DNA of 64,000 nt, from contig OW285190.1 in NCBI GenBank assembly GCA_935421135.1, forward strand, positions 14,146,501 through 14,210,500. The letters run 5' to 3'. The notes beneath the pieces are model-generated. The model saw nothing but the letters and a program-made list of their open reading frames with translations, did no database searches and was not told the DNA's origin. Shown here piece by piece: positions 48,364 through 58,579 of the stretch (position 1 is its first letter; each line of letters starts with the position of its first letter). The DNA is from Bugulina stolonifera. Lineage: Eukaryota; Bryozoa; Gymnolaemata; Cheilostomatida; Bugulidae. A program made the translations under genes and the position numbers.

Positions 48364-51300
48364 TCATCCTCTTGTAATCCTGTATTTGCTGTTAGGATAT
48401 TTATCATCCAACATTTGATGTACCTTGTTCACAGCATCATCTATCTGTTTTCTGATGGCTACTTCCTGTTCATATGCATAGTTCTGTAACACATGTATTG
48501 TGTAAATGCACAAGAATATAAGTGTGAGCTGATTGTCTATAGCCTAAGGGGCTGATGTAAATTATACTTGTATGTTCCAACTGATCAGGTATTCTAATGC
48601 GCAGGTAAATTGCTGATACTGCTTTGCTCAGTGTCTCTACAGCACAGAGGGTGTTTTATGACTGCTCAATAATAAAGCAGTGGGAACAGGTAATGATAAA
48701 GCAAAAAAATAGCCACTACCCAGCATATTGCATCCAACTGACTTATTACATTCTTACCCTGTACTTATCAACATCACTCAGTTCTCTCTTTAGTTCTCTA
48801 TTCATTGGGTCTTTCATTACACAACAGTGCCTTCTGTAACATTACCATCAAATATGGACAAGTTAAACTTTTTTGTAGTATGAATTGAGATATTTGAATT
48901 TCCTAGACAAAAGTTTTATAAGGAGTTGTGTCACCTTCTTTAGCATCCTTTTATGTACATACTAATCTCCTCATGGAAAACTGCACACTATAGAGAATAA
49001 TAGTAAAACAACTGAAGGCAGCAAGAAAATAAGGGAGCCAAAGGTTTTCTGCATGTGGATATTTTTCTCAGCGTACAAATTTATCAAAGCAATGGATAGC
49101 TTAGAAGATTCCATGTAGATAGTACTATTATATTAATTTGGCAGTTATTCCGCCGTGCTTCTGCCCATAATTGTATACACATGTCAGATGTGTACTATGT
49201 ATAAATACCTGAAATTGGGTCCATTGAAACTATAGCCAAAGAACTCTTGCATCTGTTCAACCTCTCTTGTAGTGTTCTCTCTGAGGCTGTTGTATACGAG
49301 GACATGAAGAGGTCCGGAATATTCTTTTAACCAGTAAGTCGCATGTTTCAGCCATTTTGAAACAAAAGATGCCAAAGTCCGCTTCCACCCTAGAACATTA
49401 TACTACAAAATGATACTGCTATAACTATATATTATTCTCTTTCCTAAATTACAAGCATACATTGTAGTATCTAATAGACAGTTTTCCTCGCTTCAATATC
49501 CCCAAAAACTTAAGGGTTCTCAGAGTCCAAACTTGTCAAGTAATGCAAACGATTTCAATGTTGTAGTAACTAGAATGATGACAATTCTAGCTGGCTACAA
49601 GTTGCATTTAGTTAGAGTCCTTGAAATACAGCAGTTTAGAGTCTCATACACAAAAAAGGTGTCAGGGTGGCACAGCTGGTGGCATACATGCTCGCAAACA
49701 GAGGTTGTGAGCTCAAACCCCCAGCTGTGTCATTTCTGGCAAAGGCCTTCAGCAAGCCTTTCATCCTAGCTGCGCCTGTTCAGATCAGAGTGTATAAATA
49801 ATACAGGGGGTCCCGTGTAGTGTCTACATCAAAAACACGCACGTTAAAGATCCACCTCTGCCCTGATTCGCAAATAGAAGCCAGATTCTGGCGGGTATGT
49901 GATCACATTGGGGTGGCAGGTTGATGTAGTGGTCACTGACCATGCACTCCTGTTGTGAAATCAGATATACCCACATGGTTTTAATATTAATGCAGAGTTG
50001 TAGGTTACAAAAAGTTATGGGGACAGATATTTGCATTGGGTGGTGGGGTGGACAATTTCCAAATTTTTTTTCTGAAGTGCAAAAAATATAACATAGTAGG
50101 ATGTTGGTTCTACCATCACTATAAAAAGTACTTGCTACTACTTCCTACTGTTACTACAACTAGATGTACTTGCAAAAGAAGTGAAGGTGCTACAATAGAA
50201 CATCCAGGCCAGTGAAACAAGACAGAAGGAGAGTCAAAACTGGCTAACCAAGCAGACACTAGGGTGGCGGAGTTCACCTTAAAACAACACAACATACAGC
50301 GATGGCCACCAGGAAACTGTCCTATAGCTGCTAGGATGATTCGGCTGTGTGAGCATGACTCCTCAACTTACCAGACTATGCGAGGGTCATACACTGGCTT
50401 TCGATATGAGGGACTAAAGACTAGACACAGCGTGGCAGGACTTGGTGCCTAAGGCTGCAGTGAAGAATTGGAGCATTGGGTCCAGGTGGCTGTCATGGGA
50501 CTGTGCCTGGTCTAGAGAGTGTGCTTGATACTCTATAGTTAGCAGTAAACAGTAAGAAACTGCATAGTTCAAATAAAGTCTATACAAGCAACTGGACATA
50601 ACGGTGGAAACGCTATTTATATAAGATAAGTGCTTCCCGACTTCCAGGGGTGTGGCTTAAAATGCAGGTCTGTACGCGTAGCATGAATTCGGATTGACCT
50701 GGTTGTATCTTACAATGTATTTCAAACTAGTCTTGCTGCCCCTTAAATTAGTACCTGAGGCAGTGGTGTTTGTTTTAACATTGAGAAAAGCCTCCACAGT
50801 TACTCCATTGGTTGATGATTTCATTAGTGTAGATTCTTGTTTTACACCTGTCCCCCTGACCAATAGTCTAAAATGGAAACATTCACAAGAATAAGGTAGC
50901 AGTCAGTAGTATCATCAGAATTATACACAGGTCTGTGTTACTGGAAAGTGCATAATTCAGAATTCAGCACCACGTAGAACGTTGTGAGTGATATTACATA
51001 CTCGCAAGTGTTAGCATACACCAATTTTAAGTACACCTGTATGGGTAATATACACTTTAATACCGTCATTGCAAAAAATTTATGTTGTAAGCAGCGAAGG
51101 ACTTCGTTCCACAAATAGTGTACCGGCTACTCTTGATTGAGGCTCGACACCAAGACTCCACAGAATCTATTTATTTAGCGCAGTGAGCAGACACATAAGC
51201 CACTACATCAGATGAGTTTTGTTTCCACTAGTGTGCCAAAGTCCTTGCCTGGTCATGCATAAATTTCCTTGCAAGGAAGTTATTATAACAAATGTAAAAT

Positions 51301-52978
51301 ACAACTATATCTTGATGAGCAGAGACTTTAGACTACCATGAGTGGAATCAACAGATTGTGGTAACATATGTTGCTAAAGAGAGCATGCTAATATTAAAGC
51401 TCCTTGATTGAAACAAATTGACAATGTTATTAGAAAATTATCTTCGTTGTAAAAGATGTTTTGCCAACTTATATATCAACAGTTCTGTGTTTGAAACAAG
51501 TGTGTGTCTACTAAGTATACAATGTGTACAATTATGCTATTGGTATTCCTTCTAATAACTACGCTACTCATTCAATAACCCTATTGCTAACGCCTGAGTG
51601 TTGCGAGATTTAATTAAAGGCTGCAATAGTTTCACCAAAGTAGCACAGCAGCATTATAAGGTTGGATGCTCTTCCTAACACCACTACTGACCTTTCTATG
51701 AGTATCGACCTGGAACTCCCAACATGAAAGTTCATTTAATTTCATCTTCTCACCTTTTATATTCAGAGAATGCAGCATCATATGGATGTCTGACAAGAAA
51801 CGCACATTGAGCTGGGAATTCGTTCTCTGCCCAGAGCCAAGGTTCATGAGTTTTGAAAAAGAAACAGGTTGTTCTGCTATTCTTATTTAGATATGCATGA
51901 GGATGATCTGGTACGATTGCATACACCTCACAGTCTTTGTCTCTGAGATTCTTACTCCATGAAAAACCTGTGAAAGGAAACACAATAGGAGTTTCTTGTG
52001 TTTTGGAATAGCAGCACACAAAGCTCCTTACTAGAATAAAAGTGTCATCAGTCCAAGCTTCATATTGCTGTGTTTCGCTGGTAAGGGGAGCCAAATACAG
52101 TAGTTGGCCCAATTTTATGCCATGTGACAGAATCAAACCGGTTCATAATTCATACATTCACTGTCCCGCAGAAAATGCACAACCAATATGGTAGTACCTG
52201 AAGAGAAGATAACTTACGAGTTAGAGAAGCTAACCAGAATATCCAATCATTTCCACTACCAGGAGCACCAGAAACAAAGTTATGGGAATATTTGGTCTTG
52301 TCTTCTAACTCAGAGGTTCTGTATTTCTCACATTCCTCTTTTGTTACAGTGATATTCTGTCTCTGGCACTGACCAATATATGGATGATGGTGACTATAAT
52401 GTACATCTGTGTTATCTTCATTCAGTGTGCTAGATTGGCTATTGTCATGATACAGATTTGCAGTGGCTATCTTCCTATCCCGCCATTGTACATTGAAACT
52501 TTGTCGTTGTAAACGTCGAACGTCCTCTAGATTTAACAAAATGGGTTTAGCAAACTCGGAAGAAGACATAAAAACATTGCCATAGCTTGCCAAAGAAAAC
52601 AGAAGCGCATACAAGTGTTAATGTATGAGCCATCTGCACAACGAGCATGCGAAATAGTTTTGCAAATAATATAAATAAGGCATCACATGAATTTAATGTC
52701 TAAAATTGTATATTATTTTGTAGAAAGGTAAAAATGGATAAATCTACACCCTTGTGGAAAAATTTGATGTGAGATGAATTCAGTGTACACTGTGAAGGTT
52801 GTGCATACACTGTTGGCAGCACCACATAATTTACATCTGTATAAAGTGCAGAAATGTATTATTTCATGTTGTTGAATCTACCTTTATACATGCCGCTGTT
52901 AAATAGCAGTGATACTACAGCCAGACACAGACAAACATAGATGTATGTCCTTTTGCTCCTTCTTATACAGTGCCCCAT
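48364..52978 (-). CDS. WSCD-like Golgi sulfotransferase
   Basis: Minus-strand exons recognised: 52978-52882, about 52585-52218, 51967-51754, 49389-49209, 48833-48758 and 48483-48364. The first encodes a type II signal anchor: MGHCIRRSKR then a hydrophobic span YIYVCLCLAVVSLLF, as for Golgi enzymes. The second ends with the PAPS 5'-phosphosulfate loop SGAPGSGNDWIFWLAS. The third has FFKTHEPW and the 3'-phosphate motif FLVRHPYDAAFSEYKR. Later exons give WLKHATYWLKEY, LHVLVYNSLRENTTREVEQM and the C-terminal part typical of WSCD-type sulfotransferases. Phases do not match between exons 1/2 and 3/4, so at least one small exon is missing from my model in each gap; the gene may be intact. No WSC domain was seen. 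The acceptor substrate cannot be told. Confidence 0.7.
49659..49900 (+). mobile_element. tRNA-derived SINE
   Basis: It sits in the large sulfotransferase intron, antisense to the gene. It has a Pol III A-box-like stretch (GTGGCACAGCTGGTGGCA) and, 35 bases on, a B-box-like GAGCTCAAACCC. A tRNA-unrelated body follows with GCACGTTAAAGATCCACC. The 3' boundary is uncertain and no target duplication was identified. Confidence 0.55.
49901..51753. other. long sulfotransferase intron, repeat-like content
   Basis: No coding exon of the host gene was identified, although phase arithmetic predicts a missing exon in this interval. The stretch around 50210-50590 is less AT-rich than its surroundings and may be an old insertion; its short open frames match nothing I recognise. 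Confidence 0.4.
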
Positions 52979-53734
52979 CCCTTTCCCACTCCTAAAACCA
53001 CAAGATATGACGTGGTAAATAGGTACCTACTGGGGAGTGTTCCCTTGTGTAAATGGGTGTCAGGCACATTACTTACTCTGAGGTCTGGAAATCTAAATGC
53101 TGTATATAATAAATAAGTCCCATCCTAGATGTGTGCATGGGAGAATAAAGCACATTGTTTACCTCCTGATATTATTAACACAGAAGATGAACTCTTATGA
53201 TGGACCACTGAATCTCTATACCTACCTGAATTATGAATGTATCCAACTTCATATGGCAAATAACTTGACCCTAGTAGGGTAAATAATTATCTTTGTGTAC
53301 AATGTGAGCAGATGACTAATTTCTTGGATAGTGTATCATGTTGTAACTTTCTGTAATGTCTTTTATGTTCCAATAAATAGTGTTCTAGTGTCCCAAGAGT
53401 GAGAAGTTATAGTAAAGTGAAGGTGTGGAGTTCTTTTGTCGTCATGTAGAATGGTGTAATCTACTACAGTACGATTATTCTATTCTACATAGTATACTAT
53501 GCTAAGGTCCCACATTGAGTTGAAGTACATGTATAAGTAAAATAGTAACTTTGTTAGAAGGGTTTCCATATCTCCATATTAGTTCACAGGTATTATAGAA
53601 GTTCAGGTTGTACTTGAAATGGAGATTAATAAAACTGTCTGGTCAGGCCAGAGCAGAGCACTCTAAAAGGTTTACTGGTTAATCATAATGTCTGCAGATA
53701 ATTTTCTAAACATGCTATGGGATTGTATTATTTA

Positions 53735-53911
53735 GTATAGTAAACAAGCATTGACTAGGAACCATATACTCGTTTTTGGTAGTTATTTGACTACTAGTAC
53801 CTGTTAATCTTTCATGTAATGAGAAGACCTAGCACCACTCATAGGTCATAGGCTCTTCATTTCGGACAGGACACGGGAGGCCGACAAAACAAACCCCCAA
53901 AAACCATTACA
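53735..53911 (+). mobile_element. truncated LTR, family A copy 3
   Basis: It matches the last ~175 bp of the LTR at 62295-63012: AGTATAGTAAACAAGCATTG, TTGACTACTAGTACCTGTTA, ATCTTTCATGTAATGAGAAG and the terminus AACCATTACA. The left part is absent, so it is a 5'-truncated remnant. Confidence 0.8.
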
Positions 53912-54862
53912 GTATTACACAATATGAATGGGTAATTAATTAACCAGCATATGGTTACTTGCCAACCAATATAATTGTTTATGCAGTACAATTGAAATTT
54001 GAACCAAAGAACATCTTGACAGGATACCAGCCAATCAGATAGTAGCCGCTTTTAATGCAGTAGCAGTGGTCATAGCACTGGGTACACTCTACATGCTGAC
54101 TACACCAACACAGCAATATTATACTACATGAGCATGTACATGTACAATCTACTGTAATCTAAACTCTGTACATGTGCATGTACCATTGAATTCCAACTCC
54201 AATATTGTTGATTGTAATGTATATTTTTACTCTTCACCATGACACATTGCCCATGGACTTTATATTATCATAATGTGAATGATAACTAATTGCAGAAATG
54301 CTACATTTAATAAATTCCACTGATAGTGGACTGATTAATGTACATGTACATGCACCTGTACAAGTGCATCAATGTTGGTTGTACATGTAGGTACAGTTGC
54401 AGTTCCTAAGGTCAGTCTGCATTAGTCATAACAGTAAATATCGTGAAAGAGATGTTGAAAGAGACGCATTTGACATGATAGCAGGCACTGTGGGCTAATA
54501 ACACAAAGTCACCCCCCCCCTCCAAGGCTGGGTTCTAAAAACATGTAGGTAAAATGATGCACAAGACCACTAATTAATAAAGAGAAAGCAATCACTCTAC
54601 CTCTCAGTCTATTATGTAAACAAATAACGCATGCAAAAGTATCATGACAAACTACACATTGTATATGATACAGTCCATGAGCAAGATTGCCTGAACCACC
54701 ACAGTATGTACATGTACTTGGTTGATGTGTATGTACATGTACTTGGTTGATGTGTATATACATGTACTCATTTGAATGAACTGTAGCCTAATATCAAAGA
54801 TCCACCTACAAGAATATGCATAGTACATTATTCACCTACACAGTCGTTGGTACCAGTTTAGA

Positions 54863-54981
54863 GTTAGGTGCAGAAGTGGAGAAATTTGAGATAGCCTTTG
54901 TTCTTCACCAAAAATGAAGCAGGAGAAGTTGTCCTCTCTATATTTTGCTGGTTGACCAATTTCTCCACTACTGCACCTAAC
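54863..54981. repeat. 24-bp stem inverted repeat
   Basis: GTTAGGTGCAGAAGTGGAGA (54863 onward) and its complement at 54958-54981 match at 23 of 24 positions around a 71-base spacer. It could be a small fold-back insertion or a structured RNA; nothing decides between them. Confidence 0.6.
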
Positions 54982-55192
54982 AGCCAGTTGATAGGGCTAT
55001 TCATAACATCAATCACAGTTTTACTGTTTATTAGTGCAACAATATTCAGTGCTGAAAATCTACTATGATTGTAGCAAGGGACCACAGAGTGAATATTAAT
55101 CGTATGTCATCGACAAGCTTCACCCAAGTTCCACAATATTTTTTTGTAAAATGTTCATTATCTATTAATAATAATATACTACTAATCTGTAG

Positions 55193-55517
55193 ATCAGATG
55201 TTACAATTTTCCTTCAAAATGACATGCTTCATACCTCTCTACGAACCTACGTCAATATCGTCCACCGAATTATGGCAAAAGCTTTCGAAGGAGCACCACC
55301 TGTATCTTTGGAGGAATGGACAGTAGAAAGGTTCTGCACCTGTGTCCACGATACTCAACTCCAAAGATACCTTGACCTCATCCAGTCTAGTAACTTTGAT
55401 GACGTCGTGGAAGCCGGGATTGCATTCCTCAAGGCTAATGGTACCCAACCAACTCCACAGGAGACTCAGACTGATAATCTCCTTCATCGGGCTCTACAGC
55501 TCTACATATTTCTATAA
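55193..55517 (+). CDS. unidentified coding fragment just upstream of an LTR element
   Basis: After an AG at 55191-55192, a frame runs to a stop at 55515-55517. It has coding-like, amphipathic composition: LRTYVNIVHRIMAKAFEG, EEWTVERFCTCVHDTQLQRY, FDDVVEAGIAFLKANG. The alternation of a helical, basic segment with a 'QRYL..IQSSNFDDVVEAG' block is vaguely like the C-terminal half of a retrotransposon Gag capsid, but it lies outside the LTR element and ends 3 bp before that element's target duplication. It could equally be the last exon of a gene whose 5' part I cannot trace. Function unknown. Confidence 0.4.
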
Positions 55518-55524
55518 AGCTGTG

Positions 55525-56041
55525 TGTCACAATCTTCTGAACTGACTATAACTATATACATGTACATTAGGCTACAGCGTATTGCTTTTTCATTAGTATG
55601 CAGTTTATACACAGTTGTACATGTACTATGTTGTTTACATATATTATATTATTATGTAGTGTTTTAGTGCACATGTACTTTGGAAGACATGACTAAATTG
55701 TAATGAGTCATGTACGGTCTATTTATAACCAAGTATCTAATTGGATGATGTTATTATGTAATAGTGGTGCAATACCGTTCTAGAATATTCTCTTTTGACC
55801 ATATATGGTATTATGATTCATGTTGGCTCTGGAATGTTCTAGAACTTCTAAGCTTTACTATATAAGCAGGGGCTGGGAGAGAGCCCATAAGTTTTGGAGT
55901 TAACTTCTAGCAATAAACAAGGATATATTACAATACACACTACATCTTCTCTGCACTAGATAGACCAAGCTGTGTGTCACTTGATTATCTCTGACTACAG
56001 TGACTTCACCGAACTCTCACAAGGACTACTATCTTGTGACA
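55525..56041 (+). repeat. 5' LTR of the short retrotransposon
   Basis: 517 bp, TGTCAC...GTGACA. The U3 part holds two heat-shock-element matches and a TATATAAG box at about 55858-55865. AATAAA follows at about 55912. It is identical to the 3' LTR. Confidence 0.95.
55778..55844 (+). promoter_or_regulatory. two heat-shock elements upstream of the LTR TATA box
   Basis: TTC-TA-GAA-TA-TTC at 55778-55790 and GAA-TG-TTC-TA-GAA at 55832-55844 are both perfect three-unit heat-shock elements (alternating nGAAn). The second ends about 13 bp before TATATAAG. The same pair recurs in the 3' LTR at 57259-57271 and 57313-57325. Confidence 0.7.
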
Positions 56042-56043
56042 AT

Positions 56044-56060
56044 TGGGGGCTGCTCCGGGA
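56044..56060 (+). other. primer-binding site, tRNA-Pro-like
   Basis: TGGGGGCTGCTCCGGGA begins two bases after the 5' LTR. It is complementary to a tRNA 3' end ...CAGCCCCCA and differs from the well-known animal tRNA-Pro primer site only by CG to GC in the middle. Pairing would need a host tRNA whose acceptor begins GGCTGCT. Confidence 0.75.
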
Positions 56061-56129
56061 AGTCATCAGTCGCAGACAGGGAGATTAACAACGTCGGCAT
56101 ACACCGGATACTAATAGCTGCAGTTAAAG

Positions 56130-56924
56130 ATGGTGTTATTGGAAAAAGTAAGTCAAATGGGCAAGGACCTAGGACTTACAGATCAGAAGCAATCCAAGAT
56201 AGGAGGGATTGAACAAGTGGCAGAAGATGCTGACCGATATTTGGCAGCTCATGGTAGAAAGCTCTTCATGGAGAAGAAAGCTACCGCACACAAGGATGAA
56301 GAAGAAACCCGTAGATGCTACATCTGCGATGAAGTAGGGCATATTGCAGTTATATGCCCCAAGAGAACACAGAAACACTGTTCCAATTGTGGAGTTACTG
56401 GACACTCAACTATGGAATGTAAGAGGTCCAGACAAGGAAATATGAAACCAGGCAAGGTAGGAGCTATGAAAGCGATTGTAAAAGGAGGAGATGACAGAGA
56501 ACCTCAGGAAATTGAGATGGATGGGAAAAGATATGTCACTATTGTTTGCTGCAAACAAATAGGGGCAGATGTAAATAATGTTGATGTCAAAATGGGCTAC
56601 GTGAATAACCAACCTGCGGAAGTCGTGAGAGACACAGGTTGCACAGCAGTCGTAGTTAAAGGAAAATTCGTTAAGCCAAACCAGTACACCGGAGCAAAGA
56701 GAGAAGTTGGGATGGTCAATAACACAGCCGAGCAGTATCCAGTGGCCAGCATACAAATCAGGACACCGTATTGCTCAGGGATGGTACAAGCGATAGTAAT
56801 GGACGATTCTATGTATGACCTGGTGATTGGAAACGTACCTGGTGTGAGGTCATCAGCGGATCCTGACCGAAACTTTCACAGAGGAAACAAATACAAGACA
56901 AGTAAACGAGTTGACAATGGATAA
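56130..56924 (+). CDS. retrotransposon Gag C-terminus and protease
   Basis: A single 264-residue frame. About residues 60-95 hold two CCHC zinc knuckles (CYICDEVGHIAVIC and CSNCGVTGHSTMEC, both C-x2-C-x4-H-x4-C), the nucleocapsid signature that binds RNA. Near residue 168 is the aspartic-protease active site DTGC, and towards the end YDLVIGNVPG, the flap/ILG-type motif of retropepsins, which act as dimers. The upstream capsid region and everything after protease are missing, so this is a remnant of a longer gag-pol. The frame itself is unbroken. The first ATG is used; a longer Gag start in the leader is not visible. Whether it is translated is unknown. Confidence 0.85.
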   Translation: MVLLEKVSQMGKDLGLTDQKQSKIGGIEQVAEDADRYLAAHGRKLFMEKKATAHKDEEETRRCYICDEVGHIAVICPKRTQKHCSNCGVTGHSTMECKRSRQGNMKPGKVGAMKAIVKGGDDREPQEIEMDGKRYVTIVCCKQIGADVNNVDVKMGYVNNQPAEVVRDTGCTAVVVKGKFVKPNQYTGAKREVGMVNNTAEQYPVASIQIRTPYCSGMVQAIVMDDSMYDLVIGNVPGVRSSADPDRNFHRGNKYKTSKRVDNG

Positions 56925-57005
56925 AGGGAGATGGACTAAGGCTTGTTCAGAAGATAGTAGGAATTATTGACTGAAATTAAATTAATTTCATCTGGAAAAT
57001 GGGGT

Positions 57006-57522
57006 TGTCACAATCTTCTGAACTGACTATAACTATATACATGTACATTAGGCTACAGCGTATTGCTTTTTCATTAGTATGCAGTTTATACACAGTTGTA
57101 CATGTACTATGTTGTTTACATATATTATATTATTATGTAGTGTTTTAGTGCACATGTACTTTGGAAGACATGACTAAATTGTAATGAGTCATGTACGGTC
57201 TATTTATAACCAAGTATCTAATTGGATGATGTTATTATGTAATAGTGGTGCAATACCGTTCTAGAATATTCTCTTTTGACCATATATGGTATTATGATTC
57301 ATGTTGGCTCTGGAATGTTCTAGAACTTCTAAGCTTTACTATATAAGCAGGGGCTGGGAGAGAGCCCATAAGTTTTGGAGTTAACTTCTAGCAATAAACA
57401 AGGATATATTACAATACACACTACATCTTCTCTGCACTAGATAGACCAAGCTGTGTGTCACTTGATTATCTCTGACTACAGTGACTTCACCGAACTCTCA
57501 CAAGGACTACTATCTTGTGACA
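57006..57522 (+). repeat. 3' LTR of the short retrotransposon
   Basis: 517 bp with the same ends, heat-shock elements, TATA box and AATAAA as the 5' copy; offset 1481 bp, no difference found by eye. Confidence 0.95.
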
Positions 57523-57527
57523 CTGTG

Positions 57528-57835
57528 ACATGACTGTTTAGAAGGTGGTGCTAATCACCTACCGTATTAATTACGTTCTCCCCCCCCCCCCAGTATTCAA
57601 TTACACGTAGTAACTACTACCAAGGATATGAATTGGGATTAGTAACAGCGTATATTTGGGAAGGTGTACAATCAGGGCAATTAATAATAATTTAGGTTAG
57701 TAACATGGCACAACATATGGTAGAAATTACTCGTATAGTGTGTCTCGGGTAGGCTTAATGGTCAAGTACATTATTTATGTGACATCTCAAATTCTGGTTC
57801 GACTGATATACAAATGAGTCTCTCTGGGAATATAC
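57528..57835. other. intergenic stretch with a possible tRNA-like fragment
   Basis: Holds a C-run near 57580 and, at about 57738-57810, a weak tRNA-like pair of boxes (GTAGGCTTAATGGTCAAG then GGTTCGACTGA 50 bases on). It does not fold convincingly into a tRNA and is more likely a decayed SINE. Confidence 0.3.
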
Positions 57836-58527
57836 ATGAACAACACCATATTAATATTCTGCAGCCATGCTTCAGGACATGGTTATATACGTAGTATGCC
57901 TAGTATACACGCGTGTACCTCAATTACCAAAGGTAGCCTAACATCTGATACAATCCATAACTATACACTTGTAAAGGCAACCAATGAAACTGAAACGACC
58001 TCTGGTACTTTGGCAACTGCCACTCATAGCTCACCTATCAGCAGGGCTGTAACAACTATTTTTGGCTGAGGGGGCAAAAAGCCCAGGACCGAGTATCGGG
58101 CTGCCCAGACAGATACTAAAAATAGCCTAAAGTGATCTCTAACAAATTCCGGTCAAATATGCAGCATCACAGGCCGCTTATACTGTCTTTTAGACTATAA
58201 CACTGCCCGTAACTGTGTGATCAATGTGTACAAAGGTCGCCTTTGGAGAATTTACTCCAACAAATTTTTGCTTTTAGACAGATTTATGGGGTGGCAAATG
58301 CCCACCTTGCCCCCCTGGTTGTTACAGCCCTGCCTATCAGTATTGAAAACACGACATATGTCAGTTTAGGTACTAACACCTCCAGTGTGACACCATCGGT
58401 TCCTTCCAACAAAACCGTCTTTACAACTTTGAACAATAGTTTCAGCAGTTTACCTCCATTAGGAGACATTGTTGTGGATGTGTCCCAGACGGCCCAAGGT
58501 CTGTACACAACCACCGACGACTTGTAG
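57836..58527 (+). pseudogene. Ser/Thr-rich open frame split by a hAT-type MITE
   Basis: A plus-strand frame runs to about 58041 (ending ...TATHSSPIS). It continues from 58341 (IENTTYVSLGTNTSS...) to a stop at 58525-58527, in the same phase once the 291-bp insertion and one copy of its 8-bp duplication are ignored. With the insertion the frame meets a stop at 58067-58069. The product is rich in Thr, Ser and Asn with several N-x-S/T sites, as in extracellular or mucin-like proteins. Its true 5' limit is uncertain; an AG at 57862-57863 may be an acceptor. No known domain was recognised. It may be a broken gene, or the MITE may be spliced out. Confidence 0.5.
58034..58340. mobile_element. hAT-type MITE with 8-bp target duplication
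   Basis: Perfect 15-bp terminal inverted repeats, CAGGGCTGTAACAAC (58042-58056) and GTTGTTACAGCCCTG (58318-58332), bound a 291-bp non-coding element. CCTATCAG is duplicated on both sides (58034-58041, 58333-58340). An 8-bp duplication and CAGGG...CCCTG ends are hallmarks of the hAT superfamily. Subterminal GGGGGCAAAAAGCCC and GGGTGGCAAATGCCC are also near-palindromic. There is no transposase, so it depends on an autonomous relative. Confidence 0.95.
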
Positions 58528-58579
58528 GTGCAGATGCAGAGGACGGCTACCTAGCCAAGCAACCTCTTAAACTAGCATA

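Larger units (their letters stand above)
52979..55064. other. upstream region of the sulfotransferase gene
   Basis: Contains the putative promoter of the minus-strand sulfotransferase gene, a truncated family A LTR (53735-53911), several TACATGTAC tracts around 54120-54370 and 54705-54770, a C-run near 54511, and the hairpin at 54863-54981. No gene was seen. Confidence 0.5.
55520..57527 (+). mobile_element. short LTR retrotransposon with identical LTRs
   Basis: The element spans 55525-57522 and is flanked by a CTGTG 5-bp target duplication (55520-55524 and 57523-57527). Its two 517-bp LTRs (55525-56041, 57006-57522) are identical as read by eye, begin TGTCAC and end GTGACA. The internal region is only 964 bp. 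It has a primer-binding site two bases after the 5' LTR, one open frame with nucleocapsid and protease, and a weak purine tract (GGAAAATGGGG) before the 3' LTR. No reverse transcriptase, RNase H or integrase is present, so it must move with enzymes supplied in trans. Protease details suggest a Ty3/gypsy relative. Confidence 0.95.

Noticed and set aside
57738..57810. tRNA gene
   Set aside because: A- and B-box-like words are present but no cloverleaf stems pair; at best a SINE remnant.
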